Shown here in pieces: positions 35,773 through 47,035 of a stretch of 64,000 nt of DNA (positions within the stretch are counted from its first letter, which is position 1; every line of letters starts with the position of its first letter). Both the position numbers and the translations under genes were made by a program. This DNA is from Eupeodes corollae. Taxonomy: Eukaryota > Arthropoda > Insecta > Diptera > Syrphidae. The notes beneath the pieces were generated by a model. The model did no database searches and was not told the DNA's origin. It worked only from the letters and a program-made list of their open reading frames with translations. Where the stretch lies: NCBI RefSeq assembly GCF_945859685.1, contig NC_079148.1, positions 122,184,589 through 122,248,588 on the forward strand. The letters are read 5' to 3'.

Positions 35773-38700
35773 TAACTTCCCATAGGAAGTTATTGTAATG
35801 GGTCCGATTTGTCAAATTGAAAATTTTGACATTTATCGACGTTTCAAGGTCCCTAGAGTCGAAATAAAAGATTTTTAGAAAGATGTCTGTGCGTTCGGGT
35901 CGGAAGAAAGCATGCCCGATGAGTGGAATCTCAGCATAGTGTGCCCGATACATAAGAAAGGAGACCCTCTAAACTGCGCCAACTACAGAGGCATCAGTCT
36001 CCTTAACATTGCGTATAAGATCCTCTCTGCCGTATTATGTGAACGTCTGAAGCCATTCGTCAACAACCTGATTGATCCTTATCAGTGTGGCTTCAGACCA
36101 GGAAAGTCCACTATCGACCAAATATTCACACTACGGAAGATCTTGGAAAAAACCCAGGAGCTTCAAATCGATACCCACCATCTCTTTATCGATTAAAAAG
36201 CCGCGTATGACAGCATCTATAGGGAAGAGCTCTACAGAGCAATTTCTATTTTTGGCATTCCTGTCAAACTTATCCGTTTGTGCAGAATGACGATGGAGAA
36301 TGCACGCTGCTCTATCAAGGTCGGAAAAGATCTCTCCGATGCATTTGATGTCAAAAAAGGTTTTAGACAAGGCGATGCACTGTCATGCGACTTCTTCAAC
36401 ATCGTTCTGGAAAGAATTGTGCAAAACTCAACCGTCAACACTAGAGGCACAATCTTCCAAAGGTCCATCCAATCACTCGGATACGCAGATGATATTGACA
36501 TTATTGGAAGATCAAAGCGTGATGTCAGTGGAGCGTTTTTGAGCATTGCGACGGAAGCGAAGAAGATGGAGGGAGGGCAAGACCAAGTATATGCTGTCAT
36601 CAAAAAAGGGCACTGAACGACGACGTCTTGGACAAAACGTCATAATGGACAGCTATAATTTTGAGGTAGTTAAGGACTTTGTCTACCTAGGCACCGCTAT
36701 TAATGTAGACAACGACACCAGCGTTGAAATCAAACGAGGAATAACTCTTGCAAATCGCTGCTTCTTTGGACTTAGAAGGCAATTGAGAAGTAAAGTCCTC
36801 TCTCGAGCATGTAAAATCACCATCTATAAGACACTCATCATCCCGTTTCTCATTTATGGCGCTGAGGCGTGAACCCTGTCAAAGAAAGATGAGAGCGTCT
36901 TAGGATTCTTCGAGAGAAAAAATCTTCGGGTGATTTTTGGTCCTGTACGCATAGATGGAGAATGGAGGAGAAGATATAACGACGAACTGTACGGGCTGTA
37001 CAGCGACACTGACCTAGTTAGCAGAATTAAAGTCCAACGGCTTAGATGGCTAGGTCATGTAAACGGATGGACATCACCGCTCCAGCCCGGAAGGTCTTCG
37101 AATCCAATCCCGAGGGACGGCGTAGTAGAGGAAGACCGCAACTTAGGTGGCGCACGCAGGTGGGAGAGGACCTCAACCAACTTGGCGTGCGAAACTGGAG
37201 ACAGCTAGCTAGGGACCGAGCTGGCTGGAGACGCATGTTGGTTGAGGTCCAGGTCCGCTCCGGGCTGTAGAGCCACCTTAAGTAAGTAAGTAAGTCTGTG
37301 CGTGTGTGTCTACGTACGTTCGTTCCGTACGTTCGTGACGTTTTTTTCGTCCTCCATAGCTCAAGAACCAGAAGAGATATCGCCTTCAAATAAATTTTGT
37401 TATACAAATAATAAGGCAGAAAGATGCAGAAAGGGCTCTCAAGAAAATCTCGTGAGTGGTTTTTTTACCATAGCATTGAAAATTTTGGGTAACCCTAAAT
37501 ATCTTACGAACCAAAAACGCTAGAGACTTGATTTAAATTGTATATAATATATTGTAGCGCAATATCAAAGAAGTATATTTTTTGAAAAAAAGAATGCATT
37601 TAACGGTTTTTAAAATAAATCAAAATAAACTGAAAAAAAAATTTGTCACCTCCAAAATTTTACGACTTAAATATGATTTCATCTCCAAAGCAATTTTGTG
37701 CGACAAAAAATAATGTTTTTGACATCTGAAAAAATTGTGAGAAAAATCAAATTGACAGTTTTTTTTTATAAAAACCCCAAAAAAAATATTACTCAGAGTT
37801 GGTAAAATTTGAATACCGATTCAAACATCTTTTCAAAAACTTGAAATTTAGGCTTCAAACTTATTTAATCTTATTTTTTTTACAAACAATAAAAACCGAA
37901 AAAAATTAACAAACGTTGGTAAAAATTGATTTTCGACTCAAATATCTTTTCAAAAATTGTTTCAAGACTTGGTTAAAATTTACTTTCGACTCAAAAAGCT
38001 TTTCAAAAATTAAAAATATAGGCTTCAAAATTATTTTATTTCACAGAAAATATTGTTTTCGATATTCAGTAATTTTTATATAAAAAGCCGACAGTCCATT
38101 TTTTCATAAAATATAAAATCTACAAAAAATAGTACGCAAATTTGGTAAAAATTGATATCACATATGCAAAATTGATACTCATTTTTTTAATAAAATAAAA
38201 TGTAGATTTCTGCCTCTAAAAATAAATATATTATGACGTGATACAAAACTAGTGTTTGTGAAGAAATTCCATCTAAAGGTTTTTTTATAAATAAAAAAAA
38301 ATATTTGTCTGCTCGACAAAAAATAATTTCGTCTTCAAAATAATTAAGTGCAACGAAGAATAACATTTTTAACACCTGAAAATTGAATTTGAAATTTTTG
38401 AAAAAAATCGAATGAATAAATTCACGAAACGATGATTATTATACATATTATTTGATAAAAATTTGAGATTATGGCTTCAAAATAATTTTGTCTCATAGTT
38501 TTTTTTTTATAAAAAAATAAAAACATTACTAAAAGTTGGTAAAAATTGATTTAAAACTCAAATATCTTTTAAAAAATTTGAGATTACGGCTTCAAACTAA
38601 TTTTGTCTTATAAGAAATATTGTAATAACATCGTTTAACAAGAGTCAAACAGTCCATGTATTCGTAAGCAAATAAAATCTAAAAAATTAGTACTCAAATT

Positions 38701-38865
38701 TGGTAAAAATTGATGTTCGGTTCTCTATATCTCGTGAACAATAGAAGATATTGACTTCAAATTAATTTCGTTTATTGAAATTGGAATTTGTTTCAAAAAT
38801 CTTGGTTTACAAAGTTTGGTTTTCAAGAGCTCAAGAGTAAAAGGTTTTTTTACATAAACACGATT
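35773..38865 (+). repeat. HINE-like repeat copy H4 (5' end and array)
   Basis: 5' end TAACTTCCCATAGGAAGTTA at 35773-35792, then GGTCCGATTTGTC, CGACGTTTCAAGGTCCCTAG and the GTGCGTGTG/GTACGTTCG stretch. LINE copy 5 splits this stretch at 35896. The conserved 5' block resumes at 37304 (CATAGCTCAAGAACCAGAAG, then ACCCTAAATATCTTACGAAC) and tandem units follow (37935, 37987, 38553 and others). The 3' end is missing at the mariner relic near 38866. Confidence 0.72.
35896..37293 (+). mobile_element. RTE-like LINE copy 5 with target duplication
   Basis: Flanked by GTCTGTGCGT at 35886-35895 and 37294-37303, a 10-bp target-site duplication. 5'-truncated just before DEWNLSIVCPIHKKGDPLN (35915). RT motifs: NYRGISLLNIAYKILSAVLC, YQCGFRPGKSTIDQIFTLRK, a TAA in place of the codon before AAYDSIYREELYRA (36196), DVKKGFRQGDALSCDFFNIV (36348), LGYADDIDIIGRSKRD (catalytic YADD, about 36482), a frameshift near 36560, YNFEVVKDFVYLGTAIN, a TGA at 36870 and the TAAG tail. 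It retains a recognisable palm and so shows what copy 2 lost. Confidence 0.87.
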
Positions 38866-39650
38866 TTTCGCATAGCTATACAAAAACAATGTCCAGCGGT
38901 ATCAAATCGCATGATCTTGGTGTCCAGTTGATATCGCAGCCACAGTAAACCCATATTCGCTCGAGTTGTGTAACATGTGGCACCGTCTTGTTTAAACCAC
39001 ATATTCTCCAAGTTGTTTTTTCAATAGCATCAAAAAAAAATTCGTATGACCAATACGCTCCTATAGACGGTGACAGTCGGTCCATCATCGTTTTCGAAAA
39101 ATTAAGGTTCAATCACACCTCCGGACTTATTAGCGAACCAAACAGTGGCCCCAAATAAGAAAATTTTGTTTATTAACATACCCAATGAATGACAAATGTG
39201 ATTCTTCCCTAACAAATTTTTTTTAATAATCGCTGTCCACCGAATGTTGTTCAAGCACCCATTCGACATATCTACGAAGTTGTGAATGGTCAGCTTTATA
39301 TGATTGTAGGTGAGGATCCAAACGCAAAATACGCCATTATGTGCATAAGACAATCCCAATTCCTAAGAACAATTCCAGTCTTTTCAAACTTCTTCACAAT
39401 TTTGCCAATTGCTTGCGTAGTCGGACCATTATGTTAATCACAATCTCCTCTTAAAGCACTATAATATGGTTGTGGTAGAATCGCTATTTTTGAAGTAGGT
39501 TTTCACAATTTGTATGCATTTTTCGATAGTCAAGTGATCCATTGCCGTAAATGCCAGACTTTCAACTGGAAAAAAAACTAATTGGTTTAACAACTAAGAT
39601 TGACAGATGTCGAATTCCAGCCTTATACTTTTCAAACTGCAAAATTGATA
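38866..39650 (-). mobile_element. Mariner relic MLE-C1 (DD41D type)
   Basis: Minus strand. The start region, rich in frameshifts (about 39600-39360), includes an ATG-rich MDHLTIEK-like opening. Then come HNFVDMSNGCLNNIRWTAII (39290), LFGATVWFANKSGGVIEP (39155), GLNKTVPHVTQLERIW (38995, the degraded second-Asp block) and WTPRSCDLIPLDIVFV (38915, third Asp). Relatives sit at 50965-51400 and 54532-54965. All are dead. Confidence 0.65.
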
Positions 39651-40689
39651 ACCATTTACTTTCGAACTGCCTGTTGTTTTTTTTTTAATTCATACCAGTT
39701 ATTTTCCAGGTTATTATAAATACATTTTTAAATTATATGTTGTAATGCACATGGGGCTAACCAAATTTGTCCACCTTTTTTCCATAACAAATTGATCTAA
39801 TAGATACTTTTAAACTTTAAAAAAGTCAAATAATTCATTCGATAAATTGGATTGATAGCAATTGATTTTTAATGAAAAATTAAATTAATTAAACCGTCTT
39901 TTCCTGTTGACTTTTAAAAAAAAACGTTTGTTTTCAAATGACGATTTGTCATTCATACCACAAAAAATGTTTGAGTCTTCAAGGCCATCCATAGAAAGTT
40001 ATCAGTCTATTTCTAAATTGTCAATTGGTGCTTTTCCTCCAATTCTGTTATCTACTCTAGATTACAGGAATTTTATAAAATGTGTTTTTGATTTTATGTT
40101 CCAAACCTGCTGACTTTTTAAAGAGCTATAAACACCATTATTTACCTTTATTAATTTGTAGTGGTTTATACGATTTGTTTGAGTATTTTACAACTTGTAT
40201 ATTTTCAGTATTGTGAAGCTTAACAACAATTATTATTTATGAGTAAATTAATAATTCAGTGTGCCAGACAAAATATTTCAATTTACAAAAAATGTATTTA
40301 AAAAATGATAAGATAATATAAAAACTTAAGATAACTCAACTTGAGACGTCACTATTTACAAAAATAAGTTTAGATTATAATATGAAAGAAAAAGCGTACT
40401 TAATATTACAGACGATGACGTACCTACGACAACTTTAAGAGCTTTATATTATTTATTCTATGATAATAATGTATTGATTGTTGAGTTGATTGATGTCTTG
40501 TTTTATATTGTATATTATTTGTAAGCAGTAATAGCCATAACTTTAATTTTTCTATTTCGATTTGTTTTTATTGTTTTCACGAATTTCCATTCAACAAAAC
40601 TATATTTTTTTTATTAAATACAATTTAAAAAATTTTTAAAATAATTGCTAAAAAAGATAAAATTTAAGTAAAGTCTTTATGTACTCGTA
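39651..40689. other. Intergenic, nothing recognised
   Basis: Very AT-rich DNA between a mariner relic and repeat H5. No supported gene; the frame at 39907-40113 has no recognisable domain. Confidence 0.5.
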
Positions 40690-42524
40690 TCAATTTTTGA
40701 TAAATTTGCGTAAATTACTGAATATCGAAAACAATATTTTCTGTGAAATAAAATAAGTTTGAAGCCAATATTTTTAATTTTAAAAAAGTTATTTGAGTCG
40801 AAAGTAAATTTTTACCAAGTTTTAGTATTGTTTTCTCTGTCTATTCGATTTTTCTCAAAATGTGTCTTACTGTTGAAAACAATATTAATTATAAGAATAT
40901 ATTAGTTAGAAGATATTATCTCAAATTTTTAAAAAGATATTCGAGTCGAAAATCATTTTTTACCAACTTTTGCACATTTTTTTTCGGTTTTTGTCAAAAA
41001 ACTGTCAATTCGATTTTTTGAACAATTTTGACAACAGTATTTTTTGAAAGATAAAAATATATAAAAGATAATATCTACAATTTTTGAAAAGATATTTGAG
41101 TCGAAAACCAATTTTTACTAACTTTTATACATTTTTTAGGTTTTTATTTTTTGTAAAAATAACTGTCAATTCAATTTTTCTCAAAATTTGTCCTAATGAA
41201 AACAATATTTCTTATAAGTCAAAATTAGTTGGAAGCTATTATCTGAAATTTTTAAAAAGATATTCCAGTCGAAAATCATTTTTTACCAACTTTTGTTAAT
41301 TTTTTTTCGGTTTTTAATTTTAAAAAAAAACTGTCAATTCGTTTTTTTTTTTAAATTTGACTGAGTGATGAAAAAAAATATTTCTTATAAGATAAAATTA
41401 GTTTGAAGCCAATACCTACAATATTTGAAAAAATATTTGAGCCGAAAATAAATTTGTACCAACTTTTATGCATTTTTTTAGGTTTTTATTTTTTGTAAAA
41501 AAAATTGTCAATTCGATTTTTTTCAAGATTTAACTAAATGTTAACAACAATATTTTTTGAAAGATAAAAGTAGTTTAAAGCCAATATCTACAATTTTTAA
41601 AAAGATATATGAGTCGAAAATTAATTTTTACCAATTTTTATACTTTTTTTTTATGTTTTTATTTTTTGTAAGAAAACTGTCATTCGATTTTTTTCAACAT
41701 TTTTCAGAATGTTGAAAACAATATTTCTTATAAGATAAAATTATTTTGAAGCCAATATCTACAGTTATTGAAAAGATATTTGAGTCGAAGATCAATTTTT
41801 ACAAACATTTATTAATTTTTTCCTAGGTTTTTATTTTTTGTAAAAAAACTGTCAATTCGATTTTTTTCAACATTTTTCAGAATGTTGAAAACAATATATC
41901 CTATAAGATAAAATATGTTTGAAGCCTAAATTTCAAGTATTTGAAAAGATATTTGAATCGGTATTCAATTTTTACCAACTTTGAGTAATGTTTTTTATTA
42001 GATTTTTATTTTTTATAAAAAAAACGGTCAATTCGATTTTTCTCAAAATGTTATCAGATGTCAAAAACATTATTCTTCGTTACACAAAATTATTTTGGAG
42101 ATGAAATCATATTTTAGTCATAAAATTTTGGAGGTGACACATTTTTTTTCAGTTTTAAAATTTAACTCAAGTCTAGCGTTTTTGGTTCGTAAGATATTTA
42201 GGGTTAACCAAAATGTTCACCTTTTTTTAACTGCTATGGTAAAAAAACCACCCACGCAATTTTCTTGAGAGCCCTGTCTGCATCTTTCTACCTTATTATG
42301 TATATAACAAAATTTAATTGAAGTCGATATCTCTTCTGGTTCTTGAGCTATGGACGACGGAAAAAACGTCGCGAACGTACGAACGTACGTACACACGCAC
42401 GCACAGACATCTTTCTAAAAATCTTTTATTTCGGCTCTAGGGACCTTGAAACGTCGAGAAATGTCAAAATTTTCAATTTAACAAATCGGACCCATTACAA
42501 TAACTTCCTATGGGAAGTTAAAAA
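40690..42524 (-). repeat. HINE-like repeat copy H5, eight tandem units
   Basis: Clearest central array. The marker ATTTGAGTCG or close variants occurs at 40791, 40939, 41094, 41262, 41435, 41607, 41778 and 41951, spacings 148, 155, 168, 173, 172, 171 and 173 bp. Each unit also has AACAATATTTCTTATAAG, TTTGAAGCCAATATCTA and AAAAACTGTCAATTCGATTT blocks. The 5' end (right) has ACCCTAAATATCTTACGAAC in complement (about 42187-42208), CGTACGTACACACGCACGC (about 42383-42403) and ACTTCCTATGGGAAGTTA to 42521. The A end is missing at 40690. Confidence 0.8.
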
Positions 42525-43943
42525 TGTCCTTTATAACCATGAAGTCAAGTTAAATCCTAAGAATGCAAACATAACTTACAATGTCTAAGACAGCAGAAGC
42601 ACTCTTTCGAAAATTAATAAGGTAAGTATAATCTAGGCTGATAATAAAATTGAGACTTCCTGAGACAAATCTTGCAAAGCATTCATTTGAAATCTTGTTA
42701 AAGTCTTATGTCATCGGAGATCACAACTGACAAATTAAGTGTCCTAATGAAAGGTTAATATTTCAATTAATTTAAAGATCCATTCACTGAAATTTTTAAG
42801 GCGTTTCAATGAAAGATTTGTGTTTTACGTTTTTCTATACCATTTTTGAGTAAGACCTCAAGTATTTCCGTTTGATTTAATTTGAATTGAATTGAAGCTA
42901 AAATTAAACTAAATTAATTGAAGTTAAGAATCTTATCAAACGTAGGCGCTCAGGATGTTAACAATTAATCATCCCTTCTAAGAATCTCCACTCGCCTACA
43001 TTAAAGGTTTGTTTTTTTTTTTGTTACCTATAGAAAACTTGAATGAATTTTCTCCAATCATTATCAAATTCTGTTATTTTTATTCTTAATCGATAGCTAC
43101 TCAAGAACATTTTATTTGAAATGACGTTTGCAACAATTTAGACAGCAGACCATAATTCCAAAAACAATTGATTCATAATTTATTATAACTTACTGGCATT
43201 TATAGAGAAGTAAACGAGTGTTATCTGACAAGCATTTCCAATATAAGCTTCGATAAAAATGTAAGATGTAACTGATATACCCAATCAGTTGCCTATAGTA
43301 CAGAATACCTCTTTATAGCACCTACCTATCTCGATTGTAGATAATCCAGTCAACCAGTGGACAGTGGGGCAGTTGATTTTACTGTAAGCCAATTCACTTA
43401 CTAGATTTTAAAAAATTTGCCTTGAAACAACAACAAATCTTAAAGAGCTTGGCAAGTATAGGTATACATATATTTATGTAGGTAGATAGGAAGGTAGGCA
43501 AGTTGGTATATTAGTTAGGGAGTTGATATAGCCTGCTCAACGTTTAGGCGAATTAAAAGATTCAACCATGGGTTAGTCTTGTTTGTAAATTAACAGCGAC
43601 CAGTTGAGATCGTGCCTTGGGGATAGACGATCTTTCCCACTACCATCGCACCATCACCACCGACCGCCACGAAATTCTACCGCCATCAATAAGTTGCTAA
43701 TAAAATTAAAATAAAAAGTGAATTTTTCCATATTTTGCTTTGATATTACCGCGTGTCGCGTCTGCGTCAGAGTCGGAGTCAGCCTCAGCGTCATACCGGC
43801 TCGACTTTAGGTGTAATTTTAAAGGCTCTCTAGCAATTATCACCATTTTAAGCAAATTAAAAATTTCAAATTGATCGTGTCGTGGTATCGGGAGATTGAT
43901 CGTCACATTTAAACAAAAAAAAGAACCTACCAAAAACTACGCC
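42525..43943. other. Upstream region and 5'UTR of the SLC6 gene
   Basis: No transposon recognised. GC rises from about 43560, with CCACTACCATCGCACCATCA and CACCACCGACCGCCACG, consistent with promoter and 5'UTR. No confident TATA box or initiator. An open minus-strand frame at 43706-43933 is rich in Asp/Ser/Ala but has no recognisable domain and is probably chance. Confidence 0.5.
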
Positions 43944-44021
43944 ATGGCAACGCAAAGTGATTCAAACATCTCTAAGAGAAATGGTTCTGGAAATTTCACT
44001 GCTGTCGAGCCTACTATGATG
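43944..44021 (+). CDS. SLC6-family transporter, first coding exon
   Basis: ATG at 43944 in the favourable context CGCC-ATGG begins MATQSDSNISKRNGSGNFTA and ends VEPTMM (26 codons), followed directly by a strong donor GTGAGT at 44022, phase 0. The exon at 61007 opens in phase 0 after TTTTTTTAG, and joining the two gives one open frame: a hydrophilic Ser/Thr/Asn-rich cytoplasmic N-terminus before the first membrane helix. A 79-base exon that is this clean, next to a GC-richer leader, is the best start for the gene. The pairing is inferred from frame, orientation and spacing; other 5' exons within the 17-kb intron are possible. Confidence 0.7.
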
Positions 44022-44934
44022 GTGAGTTGGAGTTCGAGTTGAGTCTAGTCTAGTTTAACCACCATCCAGCTGAATTTTGTTACATAAATTTGTCACAGAT
44101 CTTACAACTTCTTGCGTATCGGTTTTCATTTCATTTTCTTTTTGTTTGGTTTTGTTGTTGTTTTGTATCTTTAGTGCGTATCTATCTATCTATCTATTCA
44201 CTTACCTGTTTCGGGAAGCTTTCGAATTTGTATTTATGTTTATTAAAGTGCGTTTGTATCTTTTTCAATGAGTGGCGATGGGTTATTTAAATTAAAGAGT
44301 TATTTCTGAAGGAGCGTAGTCATCAGGGGGTTTTACAGGTGACTCGATTTATTGGGAGAAACCATTACTAATGTACGGATTGAATCATCAAATATATCTG
44401 TAATTAAAAAAACTTACAATGAATTAAACTGCCATTGTAATAACTGACGAAATAATTAATGTGTCAAATTAATCACAGACACAGCGATTTCAAGATAATA
44501 AAATTCACATGGCATTCGATTGATTAAATTTAAGGATTATAATTAAAGTACTTAAAGTTGTAAACATGAATAATAATAATGATGTGATAATATTATAAGC
44601 TAGATATGAAGATAAGAACGAATGCACTGATTTTGAATATATGACTTGAGGTTGTACCAGGCCCGTGTGTAGATAACAAACTTCACTGACAATCTCAAGA
44701 AAACATAAGAATTATGTTTAGGTTATTCAAATGTTTTAAGGACTTAGGATATCTTAAAAGTCTGCAATGGAATATGTTTAATAACGGGTTTCCGTCATCG
44801 TGCCATGTTTTAAAATGCTAACATAGAAATGTGTGGAAATAATTTTTCAAAAAGTGCATTAGGTGGTTTTTTAATAGTAACTACTCAAAAAATTAAATTA
44901 AGTTTTTATTTTGTGTTAAATATTTTGCGAACCA

Positions 44935-45291
44935 GTAATCTCAAGGACTTCAATTTGATACAAGGAGTACACATTAAAAAATTATTCATGCTTTATGTAA
45001 AGTAAAAGCAATCGACTAACAAAGAAAAAAATAGAAACTTTTAAACAAATTTAAAATAAGTCACTTTTTAACAGTTTTTAAAAATACTACACAAAATAAA
45101 AACAAAATTGATAATAGTTTTTTTAAATACACTGACATTTTGAGCACATGAAAATACTATGCATTGACTTCAAACTTTTTTCAAATTATTAAAGATATTT
45201 CAAGGTTTTCAGAAGAATACAATTCACAATTATAAATATTACAAATATGTAAAATCTTTTAATATATTGGTAGAAATTATTTTTAACTTCC
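44935..45291 (+). repeat. Repeat P1 (carries the mariner empty site)
   Basis: From TCTCAAGGACTTCAATTTGA onward this matches 52119-52142 plus 53311-53595 at nearly every base for about 290 bp (for example TTTTGAGCACATGAAAATAC in both). P1 continues into the complete 5' end of H6. At 44959-44960 it has a single TA where the other copy carries a whole mariner. Confidence 0.8.
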
Positions 45292-46681
45292 CATAGGAAG
45301 TTATTGTAATGGGTCCGATTTGTCAAATTGAAAATGTTGACATTTCTCGACGTTTTAAGGTCCCTAGAGTCGAATTAAAAGATTTTTAGAAAGATGTGTG
45401 TGCGTGCGTGTGTTCGTACGTTCGTACGTCCGTACGTTCGCTACATTTTTTTCGTCGTCCATAGCTCAATAAATTTTGTTATACAGATAAAAAGGCAGAA
45501 AGATGCAAAAAGAGCTCTCAAGAAAATTGCGTGGGTGGTTTTTTTAACATAGCAGTTTGAAAAAAGGTGAACATTTTGGTTAACCCTAAATATCTTACGA
45601 ACCAAAACTGCTAGAGACTTGAATTAAATTTTATATAATATATTGTAACGTGATATCAACGAAGTATATTTTTTGAAAAAAATCCATCTAACGGTTTTTT
45701 TTTATAAATCAAAAAAACTGAAAAAAAAATGTCAAATCAAAAATTTTACGACTCAAATATGATTTCATCTCCAAAACAATTTTGGGCAACGAAAAATAAT
45801 GTATTTGACATCTCATAAAATTTTGAGAAAAATCGAATTGACAGTTTTTTTATAAAGAATAAAAATCCAAAAAAACATTAGTCAAAGTTGGTAAAAATTG
45901 AATATCGATTCAAATATCTTTTCAAAACTTTGAGACATTGGCTTTAAATTTCTTTTATCTTTCAAAAAATATTGTTTTTAACATTCAGTAAAATTTTGAA
46001 AAAAATTGAATTGACAGGTTTTATACAAAAAATTAAAAACCGAAAAAAAAAATTAACAAAAGTTGGTAAAAGATGATTTTCGACTCAAATATCTTTTCAA
46101 AAATATGAGATAATAGCTTCTAACTATTTTTTGCTTATAAGAAATATTGTTTTCAACATTCGATAAATTTTGAAAAAACCGAATTGACAGTTTTTTTTAC
46201 AAAAAATAAAACTCGAAAAAAAACAATACTAAACTTGGTAAAAATTGATTTTCGACTCAAATATCTTTTCAAAACTTTGAAATTTGGCCTAAAACTAATT
46301 TTATCTTATAAGAAGTATTGTTTTTAACATTCGATTAAACTTTGAAAAAAAATCGAATAAACAGTTTATTTACAAAAAATAAAATTCTAAAAAACAACTA
46401 TACTAAAACTTGGTAAAAATTTACTTTTGACTCAAATAGGTTTTGAAAAATTTAAAATATTGGCTTGAAACTTATTTTATTTCACAGAAAATATTGTTTT
46501 CTATATTCAGTAATTTTTATATAAAAATCCAACAGTCCGTTTTTTCCTAAAAAATAAAATCTACAAAAAATAGTACGCAAATTTGGTAAAAATTGGTAGG
46601 AGTACATATAGACAAGCAAGACAAATCGACAGACGGGATGGGAAGTTATCAGTGTGGGTCGCATCCCAGCCTCTTTTTTTT
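45292..46681 (+). repeat. HINE-like repeat copy H6, complete
   Basis: Uninterrupted, about 1.39 kb. 5' end TAACTTCCCATAGGAAGTTA (45293-45312), GGTCCGATTTGTC, CGTTTTAAGGTCCCTAGAGT, a GTGCGTGCGTGTG/CGTACGTTCG tract (45398-45432), then tandem units marked GATTCAAAT or GACTCAAAT at 45907, 46082, 46254 and 46429 (spacings 175, 172, 175). 3' end: CGATGGGAAGTTA-type block (GGGATGGGAAGTTATCAG, about 46635-46652), hairpin TGGG-TCGCAT-CCCA (about 46656-46669) and CCTCTTTTTTTT. Best reference copy for the family. Confidence 0.8.
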
Positions 46682-47035
46682 GATAATGCTACATTAAACA
46701 CCGAAGACTTGTATTTTACAAAAAAGTTCTGTTGTTAACACATGAGAATATTTTTTAATAATCCAATTGATAGATTTTTTGCAAAAGAAAAAAACTCCCG
46801 AATTGATAAACGTCTCGAATTATTGATTACACTAGTTTACAGTACATCTGTTGCCAAAGAAATTTTAGTTGTTCCTGACTACACATAGTACAATATTTTC
46901 AAAAATATTATTAAAAAATATGTGTCAGATCTAATTTCTGAGACTCACCTTTGTAGGTATTAAACAGAAAAAACACGAAAGAATTAATAGTTGAGTTCTA
47001 AAAAACTTTGTTTTAAATCTTTTTGGTGATGTGTA
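46682..47035. other. Intronic spacer, nothing recognised
   Basis: AT-rich; no motif seen. Confidence 0.45.

Noticed and set aside
41084..41299. Open frames within the HINE-like arrays (also 54002-54208, 48056-48241)
   Set aside because: Phe/Lys/Ser-rich translations of AT-rich repeats, not conserved in frame between units.
40690..42130. Regularly spaced repeats suggesting CRISPR or centromeric satellite
   Set aside because: Units are contiguous, about 172 bp, AT-rich and bounded by element ends, in a eukaryotic genome; they belong to the HINE-like element.
43706..43933. Minus-strand frame rich in Asp, Ser and Ala next to SLC6 exon 1
   Set aside because: Low-complexity reading of the 5'UTR/promoter with no domain; it faces away from the well-supported exon.
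46635..46672. Structured small RNA gene (the conserved GGGATG...CATCCC block)
   Set aside because: The block is always the terminus of the HINE-like repeat, so conservation is explained as a transposon end; no promoter boxes seen.
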